Of a DNA stretch of 64,000 nt, positions 8,068-17,317 are shown piece by piece. The DNA comes from Rhizobium herbae. GTDB taxonomy: Bacteria > Pseudomonadota > Alphaproteobacteria > Rhizobiales > Rhizobiaceae. The notes below the pieces were generated by a model, which saw nothing but the letters and a program-made list of their open reading frames with translations, was not told where the DNA came from and did not search any database. Made by a program: the position numbers and the translations under genes. How positions within the stretch are numbered: the stretch's first letter is position 1; each line of letters starts with the position of its first letter. Where the stretch lies: NCBI RefSeq assembly GCF_017873135.1, contig NZ_JAGGJV010000005.1:248001-312000 (forward strand), read 5' to 3'.

Positions 8068-9398
8068 TGCACGACAGGTCGCCCCCCTCCCTTTGGTGGA
8101 AGCTGAGTTGGCAACTCAGCCTCGTCATCGTCGCCGTGGTTGCAGCAGTCATCATCGGGCTTTGCGTCTACGGGACCATGATCCAATCTCCGAACATCGC
8201 CGTGGAGGATAAAATCAGCGCCGTGTTGGCAGAGGCGGCGGAACGCGATGCGCAAGGAAAATTTCTATTGCGGGATACATCGGAACTGAGGTCGCTCAAA
8301 ACGCAGAACAAGGGACTTTGGTTTGTCGCAGCCACGACGGACGGTGCTTCGGTATCCTACGGCACTGTCCCTGCGGCCTATGCTGAGCTCGCCCATCTGG
8401 TGCACCTGTTCCATGATGCAGACATACGAGGGGCCGCCGGTACAGATGAAATCGCATCGGTCGAAAGGGTGGACACTAATGTGGGAGAGGTCCGAATTCT
8501 GTTTGGCGGCTTCGCTGACAAAGGCTGGCCCATTCTCGCCCTTCTGGTCGGCACTTACCCGATTTATGTTCCTTTGCTAATTGTCGCCTTGCCTGCGATC
8601 TTCCTCGCAGTCCCCCGAATTGTGCGGCGCGCGCTTGCAAGAGTGAGCGAGGTCGCTGACAAAGCATCGCAGATAGAACCCCGCCGGCGGGGAGCACGCC
8701 TGCCGGTTGAGGGTATTCCCAAAGAAGTCGCTCCGCTGGTGATCGCATTCAACGGAGCCCTCGATCGGCTTGAGAGTGAGATCAAGAAACGCCAGCGCTT
8801 CCTGATCGATGCGGCGCATGAACTCAGAACGCCGATCGCCATCATGCAGACGCGGATCGACGGGATGCCCGAGGGCCAGGAACGCAGGCGGCTGTTGAAC
8901 GACGTTGCGCGTCTAGCGGAGACTGCCGAACAACTCCTCGATTTTGAGCGGAACGATCAGGCGACCGATCTGCATGAACCGGTCGATCTCGTCGAAATCG
9001 CACGAACGGTGGTTGCCGACCTCGCGCCCCAGGCGATTGCTGCTGGCTACCAGATCTGTTTTGAAAGCGAAGTAGACGGCCTCGAACGGCGCGGCAGCCC
9101 GTTCGCCTTGCCGAGAGCGATCGGCAATCTGGTTCGCAATGCCATTGACCACGGCGGCAATGGCGGAATGATCACGATATCAGTCTCAGCCGGCGGGCAG
9201 GTCAACGTGGTCGATGAAGGGCCCGGCATACCGGCTGAACATCAAGAGCTGGTTTTTGAACCTTTTTATCGCGTTACCCCCAAAAGCAGGGGCGCAGGCC
9301 TTGGTTTGAGCCTGGTGAAACAGATCGTCGCCAATCACGGGGGGCAAGTCAGCATCAAAAGCGGCTCGACCGGGACGCAGGTGGCCATCCAGCTCTGA
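8064..9398 (+). CDS. Two-component sensor histidine kinase
   Basis: A 444-residue inner-membrane kinase, partner of the preceding regulator. Transmembrane helices at about 17-39 and 156-182 enclose a periplasmic sensor domain. A HAMP-like linker follows, then the phosphorylated histidine H252 in DAAHELRTPIAIM. The ATP-binding lobe shows the N box GNLVRNAIDHG (354-364), the G1 box DEGPGIP from 384 and the G2 box GAGLGLSLV from 410. The organisation matches class I kinases of the QseC/TctE type. The stimulus is unknown. The ATGA overlap with the regulator gene supports a two-gene operon. Confidence 0.93.
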   Translation: MMHDRSPPSLWWKLSWQLSLVIVAVVAAVIIGLCVYGTMIQSPNIAVEDKISAVLAEAAERDAQGKFLLRDTSELRSLKTQNKGLWFVAATTDGASVSYGTVPAAYAELAHLVHLFHDADIRGAAGTDEIASVERVDTNVGEVRILFGGFADKGWPILALLVGTYPIYVPLLIVALPAIFLAVPRIVRRALARVSEVADKASQIEPRRRGARLPVEGIPKEVAPLVIAFNGALDRLESEIKKRQRFLIDAAHELRTPIAIMQTRIDGMPEGQERRRLLNDVARLAETAEQLLDFERNDQATDLHEPVDLVEIARTVVADLAPQAIAAGYQICFESEVDGLERRGSPFALPRAIGNLVRNAIDHGGNGGMITISVSAGGQVNVVDEGPGIPAEHQELVFEPFYRVTPKSRGAGLGLSLVKQIVANHGGQVSIKSGSTGTQVAIQL

Positions 9399-9495
9399 TA
9401 GACATATCGGTCGCTGTTCGAAGCTATCTGTAATGTTGCGGCAATCCTTCGCTTGCACTGTCCTCCCGGAACATCCGTAACGGAGGCCCGAAAGC

Positions 9496-10371
9496 GTGCG
9501 CAGCAATCCATCGATGAAATCATTCCTCCGACTTGCCGGATGCCGGCCGATATTTCCGTTGATATCTCTATGTCTAGCCTTGGCGGTGAGCGGATGTGCC
9601 TCTGTGCCTCTGAAAGAAGGCGGGACGCTCACCTCCTACAGCAATCTTGGCGCGCCCAAGGGAACGTTGTCCAAGTCGCGTGTTTACGTCGATGGGCAGC
9701 GCCTGACCGCGGTGAAGACGATCAGCATCGTGCCGACGAGCTTCGCATTCAGCGCCGCATCCCGCGTCAAATCGGACGCCGACCGCCTGATGGTGTCAAA
9801 CGCTCTGGACCGGGCGCTCTGCATCGCGCTCAGCGACAAGTATCAATTGGTTCCGGCCGGCCAGCCGGCGGACATGACGATCCGGTCCGTCGTCACCGAC
9901 ATCGTCCCCACGAACAAGGCAATGGCAGGTGTTGCAACCGCGGTGACCGTAGGCACCGGCTTTGTCTTGCCCATCGGTGTGCCGCGCCTGCCCGTCGGCC
10001 TCGGAGGACTTGCTGTCGAGGCGGAGGCCGTCGATAGCGGCGGCGTCCAGCGTGCGGCAATGGTGTGGGCTCGCGGGGCAAACTCGATCCAGAACAAACC
10101 GCGGGTTTCGCAGGTCGGGGACGCCTATGGCCTCGCCTCGAAGTTCGGGAGCGACTTCTCCCGAATGCTCATCGCCGGCAAGGAACCGAAAGGCTTGGAT
10201 ATTTCCCTTCCTTCCAGGCAGCGGATGCAATCCCTGCTCGGCGGCAAACCGAAATATGCTGCGTGTGATGCGTTCGGCCGGGCGCCCGGATTGGTCGGGG
10301 CCGTGGCCGCCAATTACGGTGCGCCGCCGGAATGGACCGACAAGAAGCCCAAACCGCTCATGACGCATTGA
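9496..10371 (+). CDS. DUF3313-type lipoprotein
   Basis: A 291-residue lipoprotein with a long signal sequence and the lipobox AVSGC. The mature protein resembles the DUF3313 family: an early LTSYSNLG segment, the AMVWARGANSI strand near residue 195 and a C-terminal catalytic-looking but unassigned region. GTG at 9496 is used because CGGAGG lies ten bases upstream; ATG at 9514 is an alternative. It begins about 100 bases after the sensor kinase gene, so it may be part of, or controlled by, that system. Function is not known. Confidence 0.75.
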   Translation: MRSNPSMKSFLRLAGCRPIFPLISLCLALAVSGCASVPLKEGGTLTSYSNLGAPKGTLSKSRVYVDGQRLTAVKTISIVPTSFAFSAASRVKSDADRLMVSNALDRALCIALSDKYQLVPAGQPADMTIRSVVTDIVPTNKAMAGVATAVTVGTGFVLPIGVPRLPVGLGGLAVEAEAVDSGGVQRAAMVWARGANSIQNKPRVSQVGDAYGLASKFGSDFSRMLIAGKEPKGLDISLPSRQRMQSLLGGKPKYAACDAFGRAPGLVGAVAANYGAPPEWTDKKPKPLMTH

Positions 10372-10376
10372 CGCAA

Positions 10377-10432
10377 TACCAAGTCTCAATGATAGGAACC
10401 GTCCCATAGGTTCCTATCATCGAGACTTGGTA
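10377..10432. repeat. Long near-perfect inverted repeat
   Basis: Arms of 24 bases (10377-10400 and 10409-10432) match with one mismatch around an eight-base loop GTCCCATA. The arms contain CCAAGTCTC and ATGATAGGAACC. There is no U-tract after it, so it is a doubtful terminator and may be a repeat element. Confidence 0.7.
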
Positions 10433-10494
10433 TAAGTTGCCGCGGTGGGCATTTATCGCGTAGCGTCGCATTTGCGGTCTTAGTATAAGCCCTC

Positions 10495-10926
10495 ATGACC
10501 GTCCGTCTGCGCCCGCATCACCTTCTCTGCATGCTGACCTTCGTCGGCAAGGGCTATACGCAGGCCTTCACCGAAAACTATATCCGCATCGCCGCCCGGC
10601 TCTCCGAGGGCGAGGATATCCTTGTGGTCGAAGGGCCGGACGATGTCTGCGGGCCGATGCTGGGCGAGCCGGACAGGCACTGTCTTGACGGGAGCGTGAC
10701 GGAGCGGGATCTGAAGGCGAGCCAAGCGGTCGAGGCTTTGCTCGGCATGTCTGCCGGCCCGGGCGCTTCGATCTGCCCCGATGCGGATTTTCTCGGGCGC
10801 ATGCGTGGTGCTTTCAGGGCAGGCTCCATCCGTGAAGGATGCGCCCGTTGCGAATGGTCGCCGCTCTGCACCGGCATTGCTGCTTCAAACTTCGACGGCG
10901 TGCTCGTGGCGCCGCTCGATCGGTGA
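10495..10926 (+). CDS. DUF1284 domain protein
   Basis: A 143-residue protein beginning with the DUF1284 hallmark LRPHHLLCMLTFVGKGYT. Cysteines at positions suited to metal or iron-sulfur binding are spread through it: HLLC, DVCGP, HCLDG, SICPDAD, GCARCEW and LCTG. The family is widespread in bacteria and archaea without an assigned function. The start ATG lies just after a long inverted repeat. The last 43 bases of the gene are repeated imperfectly beyond the neighbouring transporter gene. Confidence 0.82.
   Translation: MTVRLRPHHLLCMLTFVGKGYTQAFTENYIRIAARLSEGEDILVVEGPDDVCGPMLGEPDRHCLDGSVTERDLKASQAVEALLGMSAGPGASICPDADFLGRMRGAFRAGSIREGCARCEWSPLCTGIAASNFDGVLVAPLDR
10884..10926 (+). repeat. Imperfect 43-bp direct repeat, copy 1
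   Basis: The 3' end of the DUF1284 gene. It shares 22 identical consecutive bases (10890-10911) and about 37 of 43 overall with 12190-12232. The two copies bracket the MFS transporter gene. Confidence 0.7.
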
Positions 10927-10964
10927 CGCCATGCGCAGAAGTCCCCAACTCTTGCCGGCTTTCT

Positions 10965-12179
10965 CTATCGCATGGCCTCCACCGGTGCGGCATCGCCCCG
11001 CGCTGCAAGCTCGGCCAGAGCGAGCGCACTGAGGCCCGCGACAAAGAATCCGGCCGACAGGGTGAACGTCGTACCGTCATAAAACGCGCCCATTGCGATG
11101 GCGAACAGGGTCGCGATCAGGCTCGATCCGGAGGCGATCAACGACGCGCCCAGACCCGCAACCTGCCCAAGCGAGCGCATGGCCATGGCGTTCAGGTTGC
11201 CGAACAGCACGCCGATCGCAAAGAACGCCGAAAAGGCAAGCACCATCAGGACCGGCAGGGGTGGTCGTCCAGCCCAAAATCCGGATGCCGCCAGCATCAA
11301 CAGGCCCGCCGCCGCCAAGCCGACAAAGCCGTAGCGGGCCATGGCGTCCGACCCAGAGCGCTGCACGAGCTTGGCGTTGAGGAACGAGGCAAGTCCGATC
11401 GCCGTGGCCAGAGCCGCAAAATACAACGGGAAAGTTGCTGCGATCCCGTAGGCATCGAAGAACAGGTCAGCCGCCGTGCTGAGGTAGAGCAGCTGCGCAC
11501 CGAAGACCAGACCGGTCGCAACGATCAGCAACGTCACGCGCCGGTTCGACAGGATGCGCCGCCCGTTCAACAACAGGAGCTTTGGGCGAAACGGAATCCG
11601 CTTGTCTGCCGGCAATGTTTCCGGTTGCCGCATCACCAGCCAGAAGCCGAGAAGCCCCGCCACCGCGAGATAGACCCCGAAGACGCTGCGCCAGCCTCCG
11701 ACGGCGATGATGCCTTGCGCCAGGGTCGGCGCCAGCATCGGCACGAGAATGAAGAGCGTGAACATAAACGACATCACCCGCGCCATCGCATCGCCCTCGA
11801 ACTGGTCGCGGATCATCGCCCGCGTGGCGATCTTCGGCCCGGAGACGCCGATCCCCTGAACAAACCGGCCGAGAATCACCATTTCCAGTGAACCAGCCGC
11901 CATGGCGATCACCGTTCCGAGCGCATAGACACAAAGGCCGAGAGCAAGCGCCTTCTTTCGTCCCATCGCGTCGGACAGCGGCCCGAGCAGCAACTCTCCG
12001 AACGCCATGCCAAGGATGAAAAGCGATATGACGTGCTGGGTCGAGAGTGGTGGCGCGGTGCCGACATCAGCGCCGATCTGACGCAATCCCGGCAATAGCG
12101 CATCGATGCTGATGGAGGTCAGCGAGGTCAGACAGGCATAGAGAGCGATACGTTCGCGGAAACTGGTTGGGGATGTCAT
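10965..12179 (-). CDS. MFS transporter, Bcr/CflA drug-resistance type
   Basis: A 404-residue major facilitator with twelve predicted helices. The motif A loop between helices 2 and 3 reads GPLSDAMGRKKAL, and the helix 5 proline-rich motif C region is VPMLAPTLAQGI, both typical of proton-driven drug exporters of the Bcr/CflA family. An early SISIDALLPGL segment supports this. It starts 11 bases after the ArsR stop, so an ArsR-MFS operon is likely and the regulator may control the exporter. The exported compound is unknown. Confidence 0.88.
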   Translation of the reverse strand: MTSPTSFRERIALYACLTSLTSISIDALLPGLRQIGADVGTAPPLSTQHVISLFILGMAFGELLLGPLSDAMGRKKALALGLCVYALGTVIAMAAGSLEMVILGRFVQGIGVSGPKIATRAMIRDQFEGDAMARVMSFMFTLFILVPMLAPTLAQGIIAVGGWRSVFGVYLAVAGLLGFWLVMRQPETLPADKRIPFRPKLLLLNGRRILSNRRVTLLIVATGLVFGAQLLYLSTAADLFFDAYGIAATFPLYFAALATAIGLASFLNAKLVQRSGSDAMARYGFVGLAAAGLLMLAASGFWAGRPPLPVLMVLAFSAFFAIGVLFGNLNAMAMRSLGQVAGLGASLIASGSSLIATLFAIAMGAFYDGTTFTLSAGFFVAGLSALALAELAARGDAAPVEAMR

Positions 12180-12189
12180 TGGCTGCTGG

Positions 12190-12232
12190 TTCAGGCTTCG
12201 ACGGCGTGCTCGTGGCGGCGTTCGATGGGGGA
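12190..12232 (+). repeat. Imperfect 43-bp direct repeat, copy 2
   Basis: Overlaps the 3' end of the arsR-type gene on the opposite strand. Read on the plus strand it would encode FDGVLVA as in the DUF1284 C-terminus, which suggests a duplicated or captured gene end. Confidence 0.7.
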
Positions 12233-12919
12233 CTGTGCGGGCAGGGGAAAGAGTTTCAAGAATTCCTTCTCGCCGGTGCCGGTGAAACGTATGGCGCGGC
12301 TGTCCGGCTCACGCTTGGCCCAGCCCTTGTCGAGAAACAGGGTCAGTAGCGCTTGACCGAGCGAGCCGGAGAGATGCGAACGGCGTTCGCTCCAGTCGAG
12401 GCAGGTGCGGCAGACCGGTCTGCGCAATTTGGCAAGTGCTGGAAGATCGATGCCGAGCGCCGTCATCTTGCTCGTGCCGAATTGCGTCAGCGCCAGCTTG
12501 TCGCCGACGCCGGCGATCGCTTCCTCGGCCACGAGGCTGTCGAGCAAGCGCACGCCGTAGTCACCGGCCAGGTGATTGTAGCAGACGCGTGCCTTGCGCA
12601 GTGCCGGATCCTTCGGGCCGGTGCGGTGGCGGGTGAAACCGCGATAGGCGGCAAAACCCATCAGCCCTTCGATTATGAGGCCGACATCGTCATCGGCGAG
12701 CGTGAAATAGCGGTGGCGGCCCTGCTTGCGCTGCGTAATCAGGCCACCGACCTCCAGTTTCGACAAATGCGAACTGGCGGTCTGCAAGGTGATCCCCGCT
12801 GTCCCGGCAAGCTCCGTCGCCGTCAACGCCTTGCCGCCGGTGAGCGCGGTCAGCATGTTGGCGCGGGCGGGATCGCCGATCAGCGATCCGATCTGGGCTA
12901 TGTCCGGTCCTTCTTTCAT
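12191..12919 (-). CDS. ArsR-family transcriptional regulator
   Basis: A 242-residue regulator with an N-terminal winged helix of the ArsR type: LIGDPARANMLTALTGGKAL, then the recognition helix TLQTASSHLSKLEVGGLI and the wing RKQGRHRYFTL. The C-terminal half, about 140 residues, is conserved in the longer ArsR proteins and contains CYNHLAGDYGVRL and CRTCLDWSERRSHL, with paired cysteines that could sense a metal or oxidant. It is divergent from the NIPSNAP gene and upstream of the MFS gene. The last residues fall within the direct repeat and may not be ancestral. Confidence 0.88.
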   Translation of the reverse strand: MKEGPDIAQIGSLIGDPARANMLTALTGGKALTATELAGTAGITLQTASSHLSKLEVGGLITQRKQGRHRYFTLADDDVGLIIEGLMGFAAYRGFTRHRTGPKDPALRKARVCYNHLAGDYGVRLLDSLVAEEAIAGVGDKLALTQFGTSKMTALGIDLPALAKLRRPVCRTCLDWSERRSHLSGSLGQALLTLFLDKGWAKREPDSRAIRFTGTGEKEFLKLFPLPAQSPIERRHEHAVEA

Positions 12920-12922
12920 ACT

Positions 12923-12944
12923 TCGATGCTAACCGAAGCATCGA
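12923..12944. promoter_or_regulatory. Probable ArsR operator
   Basis: Perfect inverted repeat TCGATGCT / AGCATCGA with a six-base spacer, only four bases from the arsR-type start and 48 bases before the divergent NIPSNAP start. The position suits autorepression plus control of the divergent pair. Confidence 0.5.
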
Positions 12945-12991
12945 GCGCAATCAAGATGGCAGAAAGGATCATCGAAACGAAGGAGACCAAG

Positions 12992-13336
12992 ATGATCACC
13001 TGCTTCATCCGCTACGAGATCGACCCGTTCAAGCGCGAGGAATTCGCAACCTATGCCCGCAACTGGGGACAAGTGATCCCGCGCAACGGCGCCGACCTGA
13101 TCGGCTATTTCGGCCCGCACGAAGGCTCGGCCACCACGGCTTATGCCGCCTACAATGTCGAGAACATGGCGGCCTACGAGATCTACCGCGCAAAGCTTGC
13201 CGCCGATCCGCTGGGTATCGAAAACTACGCCTTCGCCAGGAAGGAGCGGTTCATCTTCAAGGAAGACCGGATTTTCCTCAAGAACCTTTCCGCTCCGCAT
13301 GCCCAGGCCCTGCACACAGGCGGGATCGCGTCATGA
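12992..13336 (+). CDS. NIPSNAP family protein
   Basis: A 114-residue dimeric alpha-beta barrel protein of the NIPSNAP type. The opening ITCFIRYEIDPFKREEF and the later GYFGPHEGS are characteristic. ATG at 12992 is chosen because AAGGAG precedes it; the longer frame upstream is antisense to the regulator gene. It overlaps the next gene by four bases (ATGA). Divergent placement from the ArsR gene suggests induction with the exporter by the same signal. The chemistry is unknown. Confidence 0.85.
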   Translation: MITCFIRYEIDPFKREEFATYARNWGQVIPRNGADLIGYFGPHEGSATTAYAAYNVENMAAYEIYRAKLAADPLGIENYAFARKERFIFKEDRIFLKNLSAPHAQALHTGGIAS

Positions 13337-13695
13337 TCGCCGTCATCTTCGAGGTCACGCCGGTCTATGGCCGGCGCAGCACCTATCTCGATCTCGCAGC
13401 CCAACTTCACACCAAGCTGGACAGGATCGATGGCTTCCTGTCGATCGAGCGGTTCGAAAGCCTGAAAATGCCGGGAAAAATCTTGTCCCTGTCTTTCTGG
13501 CGCGACGAGGCGGCGGTCGCCACATGGCGCAACGGCCCGGAGCATCGGGCCGCCCAGCATGCCGGGCGCAACGGCACTTTCGCCGACTACCGCCTGCGTA
13601 TCGCCGGCGTCATCCGCGACTATGGCATGACGGAGCGGGACGAGGCGCCGGAGGATAGCCGGGCCTTTCATGAGGCAAGGGAGCGCATCCAGTAA
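13333..13695 (+). CDS. Antibiotic biosynthesis monooxygenase (ABM) domain protein
   Basis: A 120-residue protein with the ABM fold: IAVIFEVTPVYGRRSTYLDL at the start, FLSIERFES in the middle and the signature LSLSFWRDEAAVATWRNGPEH, followed by the YRLRIAGVIRDYG closing strand. Relatives are small heme- or quinone-handling monooxygenases, or proteins of unknown function. It is translationally coupled to the NIPSNAP gene by a 4-base overlap, and both have related dimeric barrels, so they may act together. Confidence 0.87.
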   Translation: MIAVIFEVTPVYGRRSTYLDLAAQLHTKLDRIDGFLSIERFESLKMPGKILSLSFWRDEAAVATWRNGPEHRAAQHAGRNGTFADYRLRIAGVIRDYGMTERDEAPEDSRAFHEARERIQ

Positions 13696-13803
13696 ATGCC
13701 CGGAAAAGTGCTTCCATCGTCGATGGCGGGAGCATCAAGCCGAGAAGCTGTTGCTGCATCCTCCTGTATCATTTCACAAATTTCGTCTGCGCCTTCAGCA
13801 TTT

Positions 13804-13824
13804 GGTAACCAAGTTCGGTAACCA
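13804..13824 (+). promoter_or_regulatory. Tandem GGTAACCA boxes upstream of ccrM
   Basis: GGTAACCA occurs at 13804-13811 and again at 13817-13824, thirteen bases apart, 46 bases before the ccrM start. CtrA controls ccrM in relatives and its half site resembles TTAACCAT, so these are candidate cell-cycle regulator sites. The match is only partial. Confidence 0.3.
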
Positions 13825-13827
13825 TAA

Positions 13828-15000
<1,173 letters not shown>

Positions 15001-15027
15001 TCCGAACCTCCGGTCGAGACATCAATC

Positions 15028-15068
15028 AACGCCGCGCAATCCGCAACGGATGCGCGGCGTTCGTTTTG
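15028..15068 (+). terminator. Terminator after ccrM
   Basis: Stem AACGCCGCGCA with inner ATCCG, loop CAA, and returning arm CGGATGCGCGGCGTT, followed by CGTTTTG. It begins 28 bases after the ccrM stop. Confidence 0.75.
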
Positions 15069-15106
15069 GTGGCTGGAAACGGGATTGGGTCGACAAACCG
15101 CCCGGG

Positions 15107-15307
15107 CTAGGATTCTCCCGTCGGGGCCATCAGCACGCCGAAACACTCGGCGCAATAGCCGTGCTGATAGCCGATGGTCTGCCAGGGCTCGACCGGATTC
15201 TCGCAACAGATGCAATGGATAACCCAACGGGATGGACTTTCCGAATTCAGGTCCCGTGCATGTTGCTGGTTCGCGAATTTTTTCGAGGCTTCCGTGTTTC
15301 CGTTCAT
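15107..15307 (-). CDS. Small cysteine-rich protein, probable zinc ribbon
   Basis: A 66-residue unrecognised protein. Its C-terminal half has cysteines at 32, 34, 35, 52 and 55 in the pattern CICC...CAEC, which could bind zinc. The start ATG at 15307 (another in frame at 15313) follows GAAAGG. It converges with ccrM, whose terminator lies between them. Codon use in the cysteine region looks natural, but there is no family match by eye, so it remains a hypothetical gene. Confidence 0.5.
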   Translation of the reverse strand: MNGNTEASKKFANQQHARDLNSESPSRWVIHCICCENPVEPWQTIGYQHGYCAECFGVLMAPTGES

Positions 15308-15573
15308 ATGCACTGCCTTTCTTGCTTGCGTATGGGAACGGCGTGCGACAACATAAGTTTCATAAATTTTGACGTGTTTTCAACAAGGCGAGTTGGTCCT
15401 TGGACCCGGCAGCCGCCCATGCGGCTTAAAAAAATCGAGCGAATTCGAGGATGGAATCAGCAAGCCATGATCCGGCTTTTAGAACAATTTAACCATCCTG
15501 CTTGTAATCTGCTCACAAGCAGGACGACCGTGTGATCAACCATACGAGGCGCGCGGGGCAACCCGTAAATTGC

Positions 15574-15692
15574 TTGACCGCGCGGTCGCAGGATCACCCG
15601 GTTCAGAAATAGTTTTCGTCCGGTTTAGTACCTTCAGTCCCGGAGGAAGACTTAAACGCCCAGGATCCGGAATGGTCCTGGGCGTTTCTGCT
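15574..15692 (+). ncRNA. Candidate small RNA ending in a strong hairpin
   Basis: The segment contains GACCGCGCGGTC, CCGGTTCAG...CGTCCGG and CTTCAGTCCCGGAGGAAG, and closes with a perfect 12-base stem AAACGCCCAGGA / TCCTGGGCGTTT followed by CTGCTT. No matching protein frame exists. Strand and ends are guesses; the T-rich tail is weak. Confidence 0.25.
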
Positions 15693-15710
15693 TCCGCCGA
15701 TACGCGAAAT

Positions 15711-15741
15711 AAAAAAGCCCCGCCCGATGAACGGGCGGAGC
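15711..15741 (-). terminator. Terminator of RTX gene
   Basis: On the minus strand, GCTCCGCCCG, loop TTCAT, CGGGCGGGGC and then six T. It starts 28 bases after the RTX stop. Confidence 0.85.
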
Positions 15742-15768
15742 TCTGCATTTTGTTGATGGATGTTCGGC

Positions 15769-16815
15769 TTACAGAATGAAGTCGTCGGCATACATCTTGG
15801 TAACGCCGTCCACCTTGATGTGAAAGTCGGAATAGCCGTCGCCGTCCGTGTCGCCGGCAAGGACCCCGTTCGATGCAAATCGCAATTCGCCCGCCTTGCC
15901 GTGGAACGACTGGCCGCTGATGAAGGTGAACTTCTGATTGCCGCTGATCAGCTCGTTGGCGTCGATCGTCGAGAGATCGATGACATCGAATTCCGAACGG
16001 TGGAAGTCCTCGATGACATCACGCTTGCTGCCGACGGCCGATTCGCTGATGGTATTGAAGTCGAAGATATCGGCGCCGGTGCCGCCATTGAGGAGGTCGA
16101 AGCCGGAGCCGCCGGACAGAAAGTCGTCGCCCGAGCCGCCCAGAAGATCGTCGTTGCCGGCACCGCCATAGAGATCGTCCGCGCCGCCGAGGCCTTCGAG
16201 GATGTCGTTGCCGCCAAGCCCCTTCAGCACGTTGCTGCCGGTGCTGCCGGTGATATCGTCATGGCCATAGTTCGTGCCGGTCGCATTCTCGATGCTGATC
16301 AGGTCTTCGCGGTGGCCCGTCGTCGTCGAAGCACGCTTGGCGCCCAGATCGATGGTGACGCCCTTGCCGCGCTGCGAGGCATAGTCGTCCTGCAGCTCGT
16401 AGCTGATCGTGTCGATACCGCTGCCGCCGTTGAAATAGTTGTCGACACCAACCGACAGGAAGACATCGGTGCCCGCATCGCCATAATAGTCGCTGCGCTC
16501 GGTATCGACTTCGAAGCGGTCATTGCCGTTGCCGCCCGAAACGACGTCATAGTCACTGGCATCGCCGGCGCTGATGTCGGCGATGTACAAGTCGTTGCCG
16601 TCGCCGAGATTGATGTCGTTGCCGCCTTCGAAATAATTGACGACCTTGTCATTGCCGGTACCGGCGTCGACATAGTTCAAGCCGCCATATTTGCTGGTGA
16701 CGTTCAGGTAGACGGTATCGTTGCCGCCACCGGCATAAACATCTACCGGACCGGTGCTGTAGTCGCTCTGGACGATGTAGTTGTTGCTGCTGGTGCCGTT
16801 GATGATTTTTGCCAT
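15769..16815 (-). CDS. RTX calcium-binding repeat protein, secreted
   Basis: A 348-residue acidic protein without an N-terminal signal peptide. Nonapeptide repeats of the GGxGxDxL type are concentrated at residues 200-245 (GLGGNDILEGLGGADDLYGG and following) and looser versions occur from residue 28 onward. The C-terminal 90 residues match the peptidase M10 serralysin-like closing domain (GTGADIFDFNTISES, IEDFHRSEFDVIDLS), ending in hydrophobic DDFIL. Such proteins leave the cell by type I secretion through the C-terminus and fold on calcium. No catalytic domain is present, so it may be a surface or matrix adhesin. No type I exporter is encoded in this window. Confidence 0.88.
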   Translation of the reverse strand: MAKIINGTSSNNYIVQSDYSTGPVDVYAGGGNDTVYLNVTSKYGGLNYVDAGTGNDKVVNYFEGGNDINLGDGNDLYIADISAGDASDYDVVSGGNGNDRFEVDTERSDYYGDAGTDVFLSVGVDNYFNGGSGIDTISYELQDDYASQRGKGVTIDLGAKRASTTTGHREDLISIENATGTNYGHDDITGSTGSNVLKGLGGNDILEGLGGADDLYGGAGNDDLLGGSGDDFLSGGSGFDLLNGGTGADIFDFNTISESAVGSKRDVIEDFHRSEFDVIDLSTIDANELISGNQKFTFISGQSFHGKAGELRFASNGVLAGDTDGDGYSDFHIKVDGVTKMYADDFIL

Positions 16816-16928
16816 GGAAACGCGGCCTTTCGGTGAGTTGCGATTCTATATTTCGAGGCCGATCATGCCGCCCATAAGGTGAATGATACCTGAACCAATT
16901 GCGGCGATTTGGTGATTTCAAAAAGGGG

Positions 16929-16954
16929 ATTTGATGTCACAAATCAGTGACATC
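16929..16954 (-). terminator. Possible terminator of mutY operon
   Basis: Inverted repeat GATGTCAC / GTGACATC with a six-base spacer straddles the stop of the NTF2-like gene; on the minus strand it is followed by AAATCCCCTTTTTG. Weak stem, so uncertain. Confidence 0.4.
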
Positions 16955-17317
16955 GACACTGACGATCCGGCCTTCGCTGTCGAACGTGATGATTTCCTCG
17001 CCCTGTCGCTGGAGACGTGCGCCGGTAAGCGTGCTGGTGGCGGTCAGATGCCAGACGGAGCGTGCCGCCACGGCGGATATGGGTTCGACCAGGCTGTCTT
17101 CGGCGACCTGATCGGGATACTCGCTAAAATAGCGCCGGAACGCCGCCATGATGTCGGCACGCCCTTTCAGGCCGCCAATCCCGCCGGAGGAATAGGTCGC
17201 GTCTTCGGTGAAGAAATTTTCGATCACGGCGAAATCGAGATCGCTGATGGCGGCGTGATAACGTGTGGCAAGGGCGACGGGGTCAAGGGGCATGGTCATT
17301 CCTGTATCCGTCGTCAT
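16937..17317 (-). CDS. NTF2-like/SnoaL-fold protein
   Basis: A 126-residue protein of the nuclear transport factor 2 fold, with the usual opening ALATRYHAAISDLDFAVIENFF and the EDATYSSGGIGGLKGRADI loop. Such proteins are isomerases, hydrolases or accessory domains; no catalytic residues can be assigned. The ATG at 17317 overlaps the stop of the HAD gene (ATGA). A further ATG at 17293 has a better ribosome site (CAGGAATGACC) and may be the true start, shortening it by eight residues. Confidence 0.8.
   Translation of the reverse strand: MTTDTGMTMPLDPVALATRYHAAISDLDFAVIENFFTEDATYSSGGIGGLKGRADIMAAFRRYFSEYPDQVAEDSLVEPISAVAARSVWHLTATSTLTGARLQRQGEEIITFDSEGRIVSVDVTDL

Larger units (their letters stand above)
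15314..15768. other. Gene-free 455-bp region with strong palindromes
   Basis: No protein gene is supportable. It holds a hairpin CCTGCTTGT...ACAAGCAGG near 15500, the palindrome GACCGCGCGGTC near 15580, a plus-strand terminator-like stem (15654-15692) and the minus-strand terminator of the RTX gene (15711-15741). A small RNA is possible. Confidence 0.5.
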
